Counted from the stretch's first letter, positions 17,778 through 27,291 are shown. The stretch: DNA of 64,000 nucleotides from Spirochaetota bacterium (GCA_023401595.1 JAEXDQ010000055.1:1-64000), one strand, 5' to 3'. The notes: generated from the letters alone by a model not told the origin. Translations and numbers: made by a program.

Positions 17778-17824
17778 AAGGCCTTCATACGGACAGCTTT
17801 GCACACGAACCGCATGAAGGCCTT
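17778..17824. other. Perfectly spaced 15-bp inverted repeat between serC and the Lrp gene
   Basis: AAGGCCTTCATACGG (17778-17792) and CCGCATGAAGGCCTT (17810-17824) pair over 15 positions with one G-U, leaving a 17-base loop. It begins seven bases past the serC stop and is not followed by a T-run on the minus strand. It could protect the serC mRNA 3' end, attenuate read-through to the regulator, or be an operator. Confidence 0.55.
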
Positions 17825-17831
17825 TGTTAAA

Positions 17832-18917
17832 TCAACCGTTCTTCTTCTGGAAATCCTTCATGAAATCAGCGAGAGCCTGGACATCCTCGATGGGCAGGGC
17901 GTTGTAGACGGAAGCCCTGATACCACCGACGGAACGATGTCCTTTGAGACCCAGCATGCCGTTGGAGGACGCCTCGGCGAGGAACGCCTTCTCCAAGTCG
18001 TCGCTCGAAAGGCGGAACGGGATATTCATCTTTGAACGGAACGCAGGATCGACCGGAGACCGATAGAAACCGCCGCTTCCATCGATAGTGTCGTAGATTA
18101 TTGAACTCTTTTCGACCGCGCGCTTGCGCATCCCTTCCGCGCCGCCGTTCTTCTTGATCCATTCAAGGACGAGCTTGACCGCCCAGATGGAGAATACAGG
18201 AGGCGTGTTGTACAAACCCTTCTCCTTCGCATGCAACTTATAGTTCAGGTATGCGGGAAGGTTGTCGTTCTGCTTTTCAAGCAGGGATTTCTTCATGATG
18301 ATGAAGGTCGCCCCGGCAGGTCCGAGATTCTTCTGTACACCGCCGTAGATCATGTCGAACTTCTCGACGGGAACCGGGCGGGACAGGATATCGCTGGACA
18401 TGTCGGCGATCATCGGGACGTCGCCTGTGTCTGGGAAGCTCTGCCATTCGACACCATGAATCGTCTCGTTCGAGCAAAGGTAGAGGTAGGAGCTGTTTAC
18501 ACTCGGCTTTACCGTCGCAGGATCGGGCAGGGTCGTGAACTTGCTTTCCGTTCCGTCGAAATACAGATGGACGTTGCCGAACTTCTGGGCGTCGTCGGTA
18601 GCCTTGTTGGACCAAGTGCCGCTCTTGATATAGTCGGCGACGGTGCCGGGACGGAGGAAATTCATCGGGATCATGGCGAACTGCAAGGTCGCGCCGCCAC
18701 CGAGGAAATACACATCGTAATCCTCAGGAATGTTCAACAACTCCCGCATCAAGCCCAGGCATTCATCGTACATGGCTTCGAACATGCCGCCACGATGGCT
18801 GGCTTCGATCATGGACAGCCCCTGCCCTTCATAGTCGACTATTTGGTCCCTCAGCTGTTCAAGCACCTCCACAGGCATTACGGAGGGGCCGGCAAAATAA
18901 TTCTTTTTCCTGTTCAT
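17832..18917 (-). CDS. serC: Phosphoserine aminotransferase
   Basis: 361 aa, the PLP enzyme converting 3-phosphohydroxypyruvate and glutamate to phosphoserine. Landmarks are NYFAGPSVMPVEVLEQ at the N-terminus, GLSMIEASHRG, VYFLGGGATLQFAMIPMNF for cofactor phosphate binding, and YGGVQKNLGPAG with the Schiff-base lysine; the C-terminus GHRSVGGIRASVYNA is also typical. Its ATG shares one base with the serA stop (TGATG), so the two are cotranslated from one mRNA. The third step enzyme SerB is not in the window. Confidence 0.96.
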   Translation of the reverse strand: MNRKKNYFAGPSVMPVEVLEQLRDQIVDYEGQGLSMIEASHRGGMFEAMYDECLGLMRELLNIPEDYDVYFLGGGATLQFAMIPMNFLRPGTVADYIKSGTWSNKATDDAQKFGNVHLYFDGTESKFTTLPDPATVKPSVNSSYLYLCSNETIHGVEWQSFPDTGDVPMIADMSSDILSRPVPVEKFDMIYGGVQKNLGPAGATFIIMKKSLLEKQNDNLPAYLNYKLHAKEKGLYNTPPVFSIWAVKLVLEWIKKNGGAEGMRKRAVEKSSIIYDTIDGSGGFYRSPVDPAFRSKMNIPFRLSSDDLEKAFLAEASSNGMLGLKGHRSVGGIRASVYNALPIEDVQALADFMKDFQKKNG

Positions 18918-19801
18918 CAGATCTTTCCTTCCTTTGCGAGTCCGGCGATCAACTCACGGACTTCATCGCCGATACGATTCAGATTCTCAACGCTATTGGC
19001 TCCCACATGGGGGGTCAGAGTCACATGCTCCGCCTTCAATACAGGATAATCTTCAGCGGGGGGGTCGGAGGGATAGACGTCGGCGCAATACCAAGAGACG
19101 CTTCCGTCCTCAAGAGCCGCGACCATGTCGTCGGCATCCACGCACAAACCGCGCCCCGTGTTTATGACGACAGGCTTGCGGGTGCAGCAGGCGATCAAAG
19201 ACTTGTTCATCATGCCCTTGGTTTCGTCGGTCAACGGCAGGTGCATGGAAATGTAGTCGGCGTCCTTCACAGCTTCTTCGGGAGTCGCCTTCATTTCGGC
19301 CGCGGCGCTCTGCTGTACATATTTGTCGTAGGCGACGACCTTCATACCGAAGACTTTCGCCCGGCTCGCAACCTCACGGGCGATATTGCCGATACCGAAC
19401 AGACACAACGTCTTGCCATACAGCTCGGTACGCTTGATGTTCTTCAGCCATTCGCCGGCTTTCATTCCCTCATGGTACTGGACCAGATGGTTCGGGGTAC
19501 TGAGCATCAATGCGAAAGCCAGCTCCGCGACTGCGATCGCGGAAGCTTTCGGCGTATTACGAACCATGATGCCTTTGCTTTCGGCGTACGCTTTGTCGAT
19601 ATTGTCGATTCCGACTCCGCCACGAATGATCAGCTTCAAGTTCGGAGCCTGATCGATATACTCCTTGGTACACTTTGTCTTGGCCCGGACCAAAACGACA
19701 TTCGCTTCAGACAGACGGCCCTTGTCGTCGGTGACTTCACCGAACTCCGCCAAACGTCCCGGCAGGGATGCATCAAACGCATCAGAAATAAGAATAAGCA
19801 T
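18917..19801 (-). CDS. serA: D-3-phosphoglycerate dehydrogenase (short form)
   Basis: 294 aa from ATG 19801, which follows AAGGAGCGGACGA; the longer upstream frame is probably leader. This NAD-dependent enzyme commits 3-phosphoglycerate to serine synthesis. Visible are IIRGGVGIDNIDKAYAESKG, the Rossmann loop LFGIGNIAREVASRA, PVVINTGRGLCVDADD with the catalytic Arg region, and LTPHVGANSVEN with the catalytic His. There is no C-terminal ACT or ASB regulatory domain, so serine feedback of the usual kind is not expected. Pairing with serC supports SerA over other 2-hydroxyacid dehydrogenases. Confidence 0.92.
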   Translation of the reverse strand: MLILISDAFDASLPGRLAEFGEVTDDKGRLSEANVVLVRAKTKCTKEYIDQAPNLKLIIRGGVGIDNIDKAYAESKGIMVRNTPKASAIAVAELAFALMLSTPNHLVQYHEGMKAGEWLKNIKRTELYGKTLCLFGIGNIAREVASRAKVFGMKVVAYDKYVQQSAAAEMKATPEEAVKDADYISMHLPLTDETKGMMNKSLIACCTRKPVVINTGRGLCVDADDMVAALEDGSVSWYCADVYPSDPPAEDYPVLKAEHVTLTPHVGANSVENLNRIGDEVRELIAGLAKEGKI

Positions 19802-19948
19802 TCGTCCGCTCCTTATTGCAAGATCCCGGAAATTCATTTTCCAAGACCCGTCTTGAGGCTCCGCAGGGTCGCCCCTGTATAAAAACATGCCTACCCGAAC
19901 GCCCTCCTGCACATAGGAAAACCGTAGCGTTCCGGCCAAGCATATTTT

Positions 19949-19978
19949 ATTGTAATGTGTAAGTAATGTATTTGTCAA
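19949..19978 (-). promoter_or_regulatory. Sigma-70-type promoter of serA-serC
   Basis: On the minus strand TTGACA (19978-19973) is followed after 18 bases by TACAAT (19954-19949). Transcription would start near 19942, leaving a leader of about 140 bases. The surrounding 19945-20045 is strikingly AT-rich and may hold an Lrp-type binding region. Confidence 0.75.
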
Positions 19979-20257
19979 ATTTATTTTGAGAAATTTATGT
20001 TATAGTAAATTTAATGGATAATTGTTGATGAAAAAATAACTAATGATACCGTCGAATGGGATATATCAAAAACGAGCGCCGTGTGTCTTTGCGCAAAACG
20101 GCAAAGCGCGAGCAAAGAAACAAGCAGGAAAACGGATAATACCGCATATTACCCGACAACGCCCGTTATAGCAGGATTCAACGATTTTGTCCATGCGCCC
20201 TTACCTATCGGGGGATCGGGGTGGGGGGCTGTTATGACGGCAGAGGACATCGCAAGT
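19979..20257 (+). other. Intergenic stretch without a recognised gene
   Basis: AT-rich up to about 20045, then mixed composition with GCGC-bearing short inverted repeats near 20090-20115. A short frame at 20081-20296 has no ribosome site and runs into the rpsU terminator, so it is not called. A small RNA cannot be excluded. Confidence 0.4.
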
Positions 20258-20290
20258 AAAAAAAAACTCCGCGACCTTTCGGCCACGGAG
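20258..20290 (-). terminator. Rho-independent terminator of rpsU
   Basis: On the minus strand CTCCGTGGCC pairs with GGTCGCGGAG (ten pairs, two G-U) around a GAAA tetraloop, followed by nine T residues. It is 35 bases past the rpsU stop. Confidence 0.9.
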
Positions 20291-20324
20291 GGGTAAATTC
20301 AATTTCGCCTCGAATCCCAGGAAC

Positions 20325-20534
20325 TTAATAGCTCTTGGAGGAGTGCAACTTGCGAACCTTCTTCATCTGTTTGCGGGCGAGAGCCTTCTTCTTCCGATTC
20401 AGGATGGTGGAGGGCTTTTCAAAATATTCCCGTTTCTTCCACTCGCGGATGATGCCTTCTTTCTCAACCATTCTCTTGAAGCGTTTGATCGACTTCTCCA
20501 ATGGTTCATTGTCATCAACTTTTACATAGGCCAT
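20325..20534 (-). CDS. rpsU: 30S ribosomal protein S21
   Basis: 69 aa, full family length. The sequence begins [20 protein letters not shown], typical S21, continues [15 protein letters not shown] and ends in a Lys/Arg-rich tail that contacts 16S rRNA. S21 helps base pairing of the Shine-Dalgarno sequence. Own promoter and terminator make it a single-gene unit. A Shine-Dalgarno-like AAGGGGGTGATG lies upstream. Confidence 0.97.
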   Translation of the reverse strand: MAYVKVDDNEPLEKSIKRFKRMVEKEGIIREWKKREYFEKPSTILNRKKKALARKQMKKVRKLHSSKSY

Positions 20535-20586
20535 AAACTAACATCACCCCCTTCCCGTTCTTCGCCTCGGGTCGAAATGCTCAATC

Positions 20587-20615
20587 ATCATCTTGAAAAA
20601 TCATCAAAATGTCAA
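20587..20615 (-). promoter_or_regulatory. Sigma-70-type promoter of rpsU
   Basis: TTGACA (20615-20610) and GATGAT (20592-20587) on the minus strand are separated by 17 bases. It lies between the recJ stop and the rpsU start. Confidence 0.65.
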
Positions 20616-20641
20616 GCGGTAGCAAGTCGCATTGATACCGA

Positions 20642-22777
20642 TCACGCGCCATGCCGCTTCATGTCAAGGACGGTCAGCTGCAAAGTCTCATGATTCTTGT
20701 AGTAGTTGCGTCCAAGACGGAACACGACATCGACGGACTCGCCGGTATCGAAATCCTTCCCGGCCCTATCGCCGGCCTTCCAGAACACAGCGGGCCATTT
20801 GTAGCTTCCGAAACCAAAGGTCAGCTTCAGATGGGCCGGACCTAACTTCGCATTGTTGAGGAACTGCATATCCTCTATGAGCGCCCCCTCCATCAGGAAC
20901 TGAAGCGGGGGATTCTGTTCGCCGTACGGCTCAAAGAACTCTACCAGCTTGATGATGTCAGGATTGAAATAATCGGGCGGCAACGTACAATCGACTCTGA
21001 CGGTTTCCTCTTCCTCGTCCCCGATATCCATGCAATCGATCTGTTCCATCATCCTGTCATGAAGCTCCGCGATATCCTTTGAATCGATGGAGAAGCCTCC
21101 CGCGCAGGCGTGGCCTCCGAAATCGAGGAACAGGTCGTCGAACATGGCGAGGAAATCCCGGACGTTGAAACCTGCGGGACTACGCATCGACCCCGTGGCG
21201 CGCGCCCCCTCGACCTGGGCGATCACAAGCGAAGGCACGGAGAACTGCTTGAGCAACCGGGCGGCCATCACCCCTGTGATACCACGTGAAAGCGAAGAAT
21301 CCTCCACCATCAGGAACTTGCTGCCGAACTCCTCCAGGCTGTCCTTCGCCTTGGGAAGCAGGCGATCCCAGGAATCCTCCCCAAGCTTCTGACGCTCTTT
21401 GTTCAACCGGATCAGATTACCGGCCAGCTCTTCGCACATGCGAAGGTCTTCCGCCAGCAGCATGTCGGCAGCGACGCCGGGTCGCCCCATCCGCCCCGAC
21501 GCATTGATGATCGGCGACAGCTGCCAGCCAAGGTCGGTAGTCCCGATCACCCTGCCGGACAGGTTCTGCATGGTCATCAGAGGAAGCAGGTTCTTGCGAT
21601 TGCCCTCCATCAACACCTTCAGCCCCTTCTTCACCATGATCCTGTTCTCGTCCGTCATCGGCATCAGGTCGGCTACGGTCCCGATGGCCACCAAATCGAG
21701 GATCTTCTCATATTCGGAAGAGAGCGCCGGGTATTTCTTGAGAACATAGGCGTTGAACAACGAGATCAACGCTTCTAGCTCGTCGCGCCCATGATTGCTG
21801 CTATACCGGACGGCGCGGCTCATCGTCGAGAGCGTGAACAAGCTACGCCCCTTGATAACGGGAAGCACAAGCTCCATCGCGGGACGAAGGTCCGCGAGAT
21901 GGATGTCCACGTTCTTGCCGAACGCCTTGCGCAGCTGCTGCGTCTCGACCTCGGCGTCCAGCACGAGTATCGGCAGTCCACAGGACAGGAAATCGATCAA
22001 ACGGCTTTGCGACGGGGGAAGGACGCCGGGTACGACCTCCTCGACGACCCTATCGACCTCCAGTAGGTTTTCAATCCTGACGGCCTGTATGATCACGGTA
22101 TCGTTGCCCGGTTGCGCATGCAGCAGAATGAATTCTTCACGATAGAAATCCGTCTGCGAGAACCGCAACGCCCAGATGCATTTCGCAACGACGCCACATC
22201 CCGCCAGATGGGGAAACGGATAACCGCTCCCTTCCGCCTTCGGATCTATCACAGCTACGGCGGGAGGAATCATGTCCCCTGAAATATGATGGTCGAGGAT
22301 GATGGTGTCGATACCCAGCTCATGGGCGCGGGATATCTCCTCATAGTTGGAGATACCGCAGTCGACGGTAATAATCAACGTCACGCCATCGGCGTGCGCT
22401 TGTTCCACCCCTGCTATCGTGATGCCATACGGCTCATCGCCTTCAGGAAGCTTGTAGGAAGTCTCTATCCCCAGGCTGTCCAGTTCCTGCTTGAGCAGCA
22501 CGGTACTGGTGATGCCGTCCACATCGCGGTCTCCGAAAATCCTGACCTTCTCCGCGTCTTCCCTGGCGTTCGCGATACGGTCTACGAAGGTCTCCATATC
22601 ATCGAACAGGAACGGGTTGCGCAGATACGTCAACTCCGATTCAAGATAGAACTTCGCCTGATCGGGCGTCTGGACATCCCGTCTGGCGAGAATCGAGGCG
22701 GTTATCAGATCAATTCCGAACCGCTCATGCAACTGCCGAACCACTTCGGCGGAAATGTGAGTCTTTTTCCATGTCAT
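20642..22777 (-). CDS. recJ: Single-stranded-DNA-specific exonuclease RecJ
   Basis: 711 aa. The DHH phosphoesterase core shows GDRDVDGITST (usual form DYDADG, with Arg replacing Tyr and Val replacing Ala), VDCGISNYEEI, LDHHISGD (the DHH motif) and a later SEYEKILDLVAIGTVADLMP segment. DHHA1 gives FGGHACAGGFSI, and an OB fold ends the protein. RecJ degrades 5' ends in recombination and mismatch repair. All metal-binding Asp and His are kept. About 150 residues (about 250-390) between the DHH motif and GTVADLMP look like an insertion. Upstream 320 bases to recO hold no clear promoter. Confidence 0.93.
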   Translation of the reverse strand: MTWKKTHISAEVVRQLHERFGIDLITASILARRDVQTPDQAKFYLESELTYLRNPFLFDDMETFVDRIANAREDAEKVRIFGDRDVDGITSTVLLKQELDSLGIETSYKLPEGDEPYGITIAGVEQAHADGVTLIITVDCGISNYEEISRAHELGIDTIILDHHISGDMIPPAVAVIDPKAEGSGYPFPHLAGCGVVAKCIWALRFSQTDFYREEFILLHAQPGNDTVIIQAVRIENLLEVDRVVEEVVPGVLPPSQSRLIDFLSCGLPILVLDAEVETQQLRKAFGKNVDIHLADLRPAMELVLPVIKGRSLFTLSTMSRAVRYSSNHGRDELEALISLFNAYVLKKYPALSSEYEKILDLVAIGTVADLMPMTDENRIMVKKGLKVLMEGNRKNLLPLMTMQNLSGRVIGTTDLGWQLSPIINASGRMGRPGVAADMLLAEDLRMCEELAGNLIRLNKERQKLGEDSWDRLLPKAKDSLEEFGSKFLMVEDSSLSRGITGVMAARLLKQFSVPSLVIAQVEGARATGSMRSPAGFNVRDFLAMFDDLFLDFGGHACAGGFSIDSKDIAELHDRMMEQIDCMDIGDEEEETVRVDCTLPPDYFNPDIIKLVEFFEPYGEQNPPLQFLMEGALIEDMQFLNNAKLGPAHLKLTFGFGSYKWPAVFWKAGDRAGKDFDTGESVDVVFRLGRNYYKNHETLQLTVLDMKRHGA

Positions 22778-23097
22778 ATACAGTTATCAACCTTGTCATT
22801 GTTCTTACACATGTCAATCGGCGCCGCCGGACAAAATCCAACGGAAGGCCGTCGCCGCTGTCATAGGCCACGGTGGAGGGAAGCCAAAGTCTCCCTTTCC
22901 CGTGATTCATGTAGTACAAGATCCTTCGCGGCAGGAAAGGATCAGGGCCGGTTCACAGGCGGATGACACCAGAGGGGCCGGCGCCCCTTCAACCAAGGAC
23001 AGTTCCGCAAGGCTCCCCGGCGGCGCCTCCGAAAGACGAAGCCGTAGACTGCGGAACGAGTCCCTTGCACGATTTCGGCGACCGTCGGACGGAAAGC
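22778..23097 (-). other. Intergenic stretch between recO and recJ
   Basis: 320 bases with no convincing gene. A TTGACA on the minus strand (22817-22812) has no acceptable -10 at 16-18 bases, so the recJ promoter is undetermined. Confidence 0.4.
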
Positions 23098-23832
23098 CTA
23101 CAGGATTCCGGCGGCGAGGGTCTTCAGACCTCCGCCGGCGAACAGCGACGCATACCTCAGCATATACGCCTTGATCCGCTGTTGGGCCGCCTCGCTCAGT
23201 TCCACCTCAACCGCTTCGGACATCTCCATCTTTTCCGTCAGCGACAGATATCTCCTCGCTCCAGGAGGCAATATCATTTCATCGCTTTCGCCAGCGCAAG
23301 AACGGCAACATGGCGCCAGCAACGAAAGGCTGAAACCAAGGATTTCAGTCGGCTCGTACAGACGGTCGCACACCGGGCAGGAAGCCAGGTCGGCGGCGTT
23401 GCCAGCGACATGGAGCAGCTTCCAGACATACTGAATCAAAACCCTATCGACCACCGCCCCTCCTGACAACAGGTCCAGAGTCTGCGTAAGCAGCAAGAAC
23501 AGCAGCAGGCTCTCGCCCCCCCCTGTCTTCAAGACCAGCTCCACGCAGAAAGAGGCGGCCCATATCCGATGGAAATCCCCCCCCAAAGCGTCATGAGCCT
23601 CCAACGGTTCGACATCCACCAATGAATACTCCTGCCGGACAGGATTATAATACAAAAAAAACCTTCCGGTAAGAAATCTTTCGGCTTTTCCCGCCTGACG
23701 GCCTTTCCTCGCCCCGTACACCAGGACGTCAATGATCCCCAGTTCAGGCGTCAGCAACGAGACTTTGCGATTCAATTCACCCCACCTACGGCTTTGCAGC
23801 ACGACAGCCAACGTGGTGATGTTCCGCTCCAT
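23098..23832 (-). CDS. recO: DNA repair protein RecO
   Basis: 244 aa from ATG 23832, which follows AAGGAGG at five bases. The N-terminal OB fold (ERNITTLAVVLQSRRWGELNRKVSLLTPELGIIDVLVYGARKG) and a helical C-terminal domain with a four-Cys zinc site (CPVC then CCRSC, about residues 150-185) match RecO, which loads RecA with RecR and anneals DNA. It lies on the same strand as recJ, 320 bases upstream of it. No recR or recF is in view. Confidence 0.9.
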   Translation of the reverse strand: MERNITTLAVVLQSRRWGELNRKVSLLTPELGIIDVLVYGARKGRQAGKAERFLTGRFFLYYNPVRQEYSLVDVEPLEAHDALGGDFHRIWAASFCVELVLKTGGGESLLLFLLLTQTLDLLSGGAVVDRVLIQYVWKLLHVAGNAADLASCPVCDRLYEPTEILGFSLSLLAPCCRSCAGESDEMILPPGARRYLSLTEKMEMSEAVEVELSEAAQQRIKAYMLRYASLFAGGGLKTLAAGIL

Positions 23833-24118
23833 CTCGCCTCCTTGCACCGTTCAGAGTAGACGCTCAGCCCGCCCATGTCAACCATTGTCGGGTTATCAGA
23901 AAACCAAAGCCTTGCAAGACAGCCTCCCGTAACATTTCCGGACGGGCGCCATGGCGGAGGGACCGCCGTCGAGACTACGGCTACGGCCTTTTACGAGCTG
24001 AAGGAGACGCCTCGCGGTTCGTTTTCCAACCGCGCTAGAAAATTCATCGTCAAACACATCATCACACAGCCGAAGGGACGAGTTTTCTCCTCGTCGGGTT
24101 ATTGGAGGAACCTCCCTT

Positions 24119-25600
24119 GTGTGCTATCCTGTCGCTATGATAAATCGAAGAGTATTCTGGTTGACAATGGGCTTGGTCTTCATCGTTACAGCCTCCGCAT
24201 CGGCTTTTTCCGTCATTGAAGATGTTCATGCAGTCCAGCCGTTCGATTCAGAGGAGATGCTCTCACAATGGGATTTCGACTTTTCAATTCCGGAATCTCA
24301 GCGGGAATTTGCTGAAAACTGCGAAATACAGCTCGTCACAATCGGTCGAGGAGATCCTCTTTATGCCTGGTTCGGACATTCCGCGCTGGTCGTGTCTCCA
24401 TCGGACGGATACCCGGTGATGTTCGACTATGGGATCTTCAATTTCAAACAGGATCATTTCTATCGCAATTTCGCATTGGGACGCCTATACTACAATGTAA
24501 TGGGGTCGGCCGCCGACTGGCGGCTTGACGAAGCCATCCAGGAACGACGGGACGTGAGGGTTCAGACGCTGGCCCTCCCCCCATCGGCGAAACTCGCGGT
24601 GGTGCAGTTTCTCAACGAAAATGTCCAGCCGGAGAACAACACCTATCTGTATCATCATTTCAAGGACAATTGCGCCACAAGGATCAGGGATATCATCAAC
24701 GCCGCTACAGGCGGGGCATTCAAGACCTGGGCTCAGGGCATCGCCGGAACGGGTACATACCGCCAGCATGTCATGCGGCATACGGTCAGCGATCCAATCG
24801 TAGACTGGGGGCTCAATTTTCTTCAGAGCGGAGAAATCGACCACAAGATCACGCTCTGGGACGAGATGTTCCTACCGGAAATTCTTGAACAGGCCGCCGG
24901 TCGTTTTTCCTGGACCTGGCCGGATGGCGTAACGCACAGTCTTGTCGAGTCCACCGAAATACTCTGTGATACCGCGGGTCTTGAGGTACGTCCGACGAAC
25001 AGAACCGCTCCCCCGCATGTATTCCTGCCCTCCCTGCTCGTAGGATTCGTCCTCGGCGGTATCGGACTGGGGTTGCTCTGGTGGTATCGAAGACATTGCA
25101 ACAAGGAATACGGTTATGCTTTGCCGAGGTTTCTCTTCGGCTTCTACAATGGCCTCCTCTGCCTTGCGCTGGGAATCGTGTCTTCCGTATTGTTGTTCAT
25201 GATGACGTGTTCCACCCACGACGTGACCTGGTACAACGAGAACATCGTTTTCGCGAACCCCTGGCTGCTTGTCATGGCGGTCCAGGCATTCATCATCGCT
25301 TTCAGCTCAAAAGGAAACATCCACGGTCTACAGAGAGGGTTCAGGATGCTCTCGCTCCTCGGTCTGTGCCTGCTGATCCTCAAGGGGGCCTTGCCGGATA
25401 TCCTGCGTCAGGCGAATTTTCCGATTATGGCGGTCCTGCTCCCCTACTATGCGTTACAAGGCTGGATAATCCGTTTCGCCCCAAGAAAACGTTCTGAACG
25501 GAAAACGAAGGAGGAACGGAGACGGGAAAGGGCTCTGACGAACGAAATTCGACGTCAGAACAGGCTACGGGCGGAAGGTATCGAAGAAACTGAACACTAG
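24119..25600 (+). CDS. DUF4105 membrane protein
   Basis: 493 aa. A signal or anchor segment (about 10-30) precedes a DUF4105 domain (about 60-240) with ELVTIGRGDPLYAWFGHSAL-like sequence, FDYGIFNF, FYRNFALGRLYYNV, TYLYHHFKDNCATRIRD and DEMFLPEIL. The conserved His and Asn/Cys (HFKDNCATR) recall a papain-like or NlpC/P60-type fold, and the domain is known from Bacteroidetes and spirochaetes without an agreed function. Five or so membrane segments follow, then a very basic, Arg/Glu-rich tail. GGAGG lies 10 bases before the GTG at 24119; ATG 24137 is the alternative start. Confidence 0.82.
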   Translation: MCYPVAMINRRVFWLTMGLVFIVTASASAFSVIEDVHAVQPFDSEEMLSQWDFDFSIPESQREFAENCEIQLVTIGRGDPLYAWFGHSALVVSPSDGYPVMFDYGIFNFKQDHFYRNFALGRLYYNVMGSAADWRLDEAIQERRDVRVQTLALPPSAKLAVVQFLNENVQPENNTYLYHHFKDNCATRIRDIINAATGGAFKTWAQGIAGTGTYRQHVMRHTVSDPIVDWGLNFLQSGEIDHKITLWDEMFLPEILEQAAGRFSWTWPDGVTHSLVESTEILCDTAGLEVRPTNRTAPPHVFLPSLLVGFVLGGIGLGLLWWYRRHCNKEYGYALPRFLFGFYNGLLCLALGIVSSVLLFMMTCSTHDVTWYNENIVFANPWLLVMAVQAFIIAFSSKGNIHGLQRGFRMLSLLGLCLLILKGALPDILRQANFPIMAVLLPYYALQGWIIRFAPRKRSERKTKEERRRERALTNEIRRQNRLRAEGIEETEH

Positions 25601-25750
25601 CTTGTAACGGAGGGAGGAAAAACGTCTGTACGACAGCCTCGTCTTCGGACATTACGGAACCTTGACGAACCTTGATGTAGCCGAGATGTGTCCGTGACAA
25701 AAACATGGCAACGCCCGGATGGCGAAAACGAAAAGCCGGACATAAAACGT

Positions 25751-26350
25751 TCAAGGCCGGGTCTGCAATGCCTGCTGGATTGAAAACCGGGAGGGTGCCG
25801 TGATTCCTCGGCGTGCAGCACTGAAAACCATCGGAAAGCTGTTGATTCGTCGTTCGAGATACAATGCGGCGTCTTCATACGAAGCCATGGCTTCAACCAG
25901 ATTTTCTTCGCAATCCCCCAACGATTTAAGCAGCCTGACCACAGCCTGCCCGCCGACGCTTTCTTGCAGGTCCGGGTGAAGCAGCAACATACGTTGGAGA
26001 CGTTTCAGAACATCGTCGAGCTGATTGTAGGAATTGGAAACCTGCGTGACGACACCCTCCGCCTCCCGGTACGAGGCCACGGCGGCATCCATGTCGGTTT
26101 GAAGCCGCGAATCCTCCAAGGCTAGACCATGAAGCACCTGCGACAGCTCTGAGGCCAATTCGAAACGTAGTTCCACCGACGCATCGACCTCCCGCCGGGA
26201 GGCATCGACCGCGGCACTGGCTCTGTTCAAGGTGTTGCCATTGAAACCATCCATGATCACAACACCAACGATCAAGACGACAAGAACCACCACAACGCTC
26301 ACTATAGCGTCATGGTGGTCAGTAAACAATGTTTTCCAGTTCTTGCTCAC
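25751..26350 (-). CDS. LemA-like membrane-anchored protein
   Basis: 199 aa. One N-terminal membrane helix (about 16-36) is followed by an all-helical domain with the LemA layout: a helix with alternating charged residues, a middle helix containing LLLHPDLQESVGGQAVVRLLKSLGDCEENL, then YEDAALYLERRINSFPMVFSA and GITAPSRF near the end. Similarity is moderate, so a LemA relative is inferred rather than certain. GTG start at 26350, overlapping the arcC stop by four bases (GTGA), so it is translationally coupled to carbamate kinase. Confidence 0.6.
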   Translation of the reverse strand: MSKNWKTLFTDHHDAIVSVVVVLVVLIVGVVIMDGFNGNTLNRASAAVDASRREVDASVELRFELASELSQVLHGLALEDSRLQTDMDAAVASYREAEGVVTQVSNSYNQLDDVLKRLQRMLLLHPDLQESVGGQAVVRLLKSLGDCEENLVEAMASYEDAALYLERRINSFPMVFSAARRGITAPSRFSIQQALQTRP

Positions 26351-27291
26351 CGTACGATCTTCGTCCCTTTGCCTTCGTAAAGGGCGCCGTAGATATGCTC
26401 GGGGTCGGTGATCAGGCCCATATTGCCGGTAGAATCGACGAAATCTATGACGGCCTGCACTTTCGGAAGCATACTCCCCGGTGCGAAATGGCCTTCCTTG
26501 ACATATTGTCGCGCTTCTTCGGTGGTGATGGTGTCCAACGCCTTCTGGTCGGGCTTCCCGAAGTTGAGGCAGACTTTCTCGACAGCGGTGGAGATGACGA
26601 ACAGGTCGGCGTTGAGCTGCTTCGCCATCAGCGCCGCGGCAAGATCCTTGTCTATGACAGCCTCCCGGCCTTCAAGCATGCCGTCCGGCTTCCGCACTAC
26701 AGGAATGCCGCCGCCGCCCCCTGCGATGACGATGATGTTGTTGTCAAGAAGCGTCTTCACAGTCCCGAGTTCAACGATCGATACCGGTTTCGGGCTGGCG
26801 ACTACGCGACGATAGCCGCGACCGGCGTCCTCAACTACGTTCCAAGCGTCATGTTCAACATGATATTGCGCATCTTCTTTGGTCATGAAGGAACCGATCG
26901 GCTTTGTCGGTTTCTGGAACGATGGATCGGAATCCGACACCTCGACCTGGGTGACGACGGTCGCCACCTGCGGATGAAGCCCTACTTTCGAGAATTCATT
27001 ATCCAGCGCCATCTGCAAGTTGTAGCCTATCGCCCCCTGGGTATCCGCCACGCAACTGTCCAACGGCACGGTATGGAGGATCGAACGGGAAAATTCGGCC
27101 CGAAGCAGTATATATCCGACCTGGGGACCGTTTCCATGGGCGATGACCACCCGATGGCCGGCCTGTACCAGCCTGACGATATGGGCGGCGGTTTTACGAG
27201 CGGCTTCATACTGAGCCGACACCGTGACATGATGAGAATCTTCGATAAGTGAGTTTCCTCCGATCGCAATGACAATCAACTTGCTGTCCAT
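26347..27291 (-). CDS. arcC: Carbamate kinase
   Basis: 314 aa from ATG 27291 (GGGAG seven bases upstream; normal family length). It reversibly makes ATP from carbamoyl phosphate and ADP. Landmarks are VIAIGGNSLI, VIAHGNGPQVGYILLR, PLDSCVADTQGAIGY, IVIAGGGGGIPVVR and AVIDKDLAAALMAKQL. No arcA or arcB is adjacent, so the carbamoyl-phosphate source could be ureide, allantoin or agmatine breakdown elsewhere. It has its own promoter with flanking repeats. Confidence 0.95.
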   Translation of the reverse strand: MDSKLIVIAIGGNSLIEDSHHVTVSAQYEAARKTAAHIVRLVQAGHRVVIAHGNGPQVGYILLRAEFSRSILHTVPLDSCVADTQGAIGYNLQMALDNEFSKVGLHPQVATVVTQVEVSDSDPSFQKPTKPIGSFMTKEDAQYHVEHDAWNVVEDAGRGYRRVVASPKPVSIVELGTVKTLLDNNIIVIAGGGGGIPVVRKPDGMLEGREAVIDKDLAAALMAKQLNADLFVISTAVEKVCLNFGKPDQKALDTITTEEARQYVKEGHFAPGSMLPKVQAVIDFVDSTGNMGLITDPEHIYGALYEGKGTKIVR

